From: JAKAGZ01 sp964412105
GTDB taxonomy: Bacteria > Bacteroidota > Ignavibacteria > Ignavibacteriales > Ignavibacteriaceae
Direction: 5' to 3'
Assembly (NCBI GenBank): GCA_964412105.1
Contig: CAYPNM010000096.1
Location: 1 to 6,684, forward strand
DNA: 6,684 nt
Each line of letters starts with the position of its first letter. Positions within the stretch are counted from its first letter, which is position 1. The position numbers were made by a program, and so were the translations under genes. The notes under the pieces were generated by a model. That model made no database searches. It was given only the letters and a program-made list of their open reading frames with translations, and had not been told where the DNA came from. This document shows, one piece after another, positions 6,227 to 6,684 of the stretch.

Positions 6227-6684
6227 ATGGATAAGAAACTTCGAAAAAACATTTTAAAAGGTTCAGCAGCTACCACAATAGGAACTATTTCGGCAAATTT
6301 ATTCAATTTCCTGACTGTTATGGTATTGGCCCGCTATGTTTCGAAGGACGATCTGGGTATTTATGTTCTAGTTATTGTCATTTCAAATATGTTTAATATA
6401 CTCGGCGGATTTGGCCTTGATCTGACCTTAGTAAAAAACATAGCGAGTAAGAAAGAAGAAGAAAGTCAAAACATTCTGCTCCCTGTGCTAAATATAAGCG
6501 CAATAGGTTCATTGTTAATCAGTATAGTTTTTATTTTAACCGGCAGATACATTATACATTTATTTGATGACAGAATTTATCATTATATCTGGTATATACT
6601 GGCAATATTTACTTTAGCCAATTACAGGGATTTATTCTACAAATTAATGCAAGGTCTCAATCAATTTAAACAATATTCGATTGT
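6227..6684 (+). CDS. Oligosaccharide flippase (Wzx-like, MOP superfamily), 3'-truncated by window edge
   Basis: ATG at 6227 opens a frame of 152 codons that runs off the right edge; an in-frame TAA at 6218-6220 just upstream limits the start. The N-terminus MDKKLRKNILKGSAATTIGT, followed by hydrophobic segments at about 13-36, 43-64, 86-106 and 120-133, and the ARYVSKDDLGIYVLV stretch (35-49), is typical of polysaccharide-biosynthesis flippases (PF01943/PF13440). Such inner-membrane proteins of roughly 400-500 residues move undecaprenyl-linked oligosaccharides across the membrane. The sequence before the ATG is A-rich without a true SD. It is divergent from the GNAT gene and likely begins a polysaccharide cluster continuing to the right. 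The exact substrate class (O-antigen, capsule or EPS) cannot be told from this fragment. Confidence 0.88.
   Translation, partial: MDKKLRKNILKGSAATTIGTISANLFNFLTVMVLARYVSKDDLGIYVLVIVISNMFNILGGFGLDLTLVKNIASKKEEESQNILLPVLNISAIGSLLISIVFILTGRYIIHLFDDRIYHYIWYILAIFTLANYRDLFYKLMQGLNQFKQYSI

Overview
The window is an AT-rich bacterial segment (about one third G+C by eye). Five genes run in one direction on the minus strand, with a partial plus-strand gene at each edge. Two minus-strand genes have clear Shine-Dalgarno sequences (TAAGGAG before cysK, AAAAGGA before sat). This points to an SD-using bacterium and argues mildly against typical Bacteroidota. The sequence alone does not identify a taxon.

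Layout from left to right: the 3' part of a plus-strand gene with a YbjQ-type domain (1-441); a short convergent gap with a weak terminator-like structure; then, read leftward from 5780, a GNAT-fold (CelD/BcsL-like) acetyltransferase, an EpsC-type serine O-acetyltransferase, cysteine synthase, adenylylsulfate kinase and homo-oligomeric-type ATP sulfurylase. A divergent intergenic region (5781-6226) follows, holding two hairpin/dyad elements and no convincing gene. The right edge holds the start of a plus-strand polysaccharide flippase (6227 onward, open at the edge).

The middle four genes make a coherent sulfur block. Sat converts sulfate and ATP to APS, and CysC phosphorylates APS to PAPS. 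EpsC makes O-acetylserine from serine and acetyl-CoA, and CysK replaces the acetyl group with sulfide to give cysteine. The reductases that would link PAPS to sulfide are not in the window. The GNAT protein and the flippase are typical of exopolysaccharide or O-antigen clusters, so the sulfur block sits at the edge of, or inside, such a locus. PAPS could therefore feed cysteine synthesis, polysaccharide sulfation, or both; no sulfotransferase is visible here to decide.

No clearly new system was found. The points most worth a second look are the sulfur block beside polysaccharide genes, the C-terminal isoleucine of EpsC next to cysK, an 8-G tract inside sat, a perfect hairpin that resolves the cysC start, and two unexplained structured elements in the divergent intergenic region.
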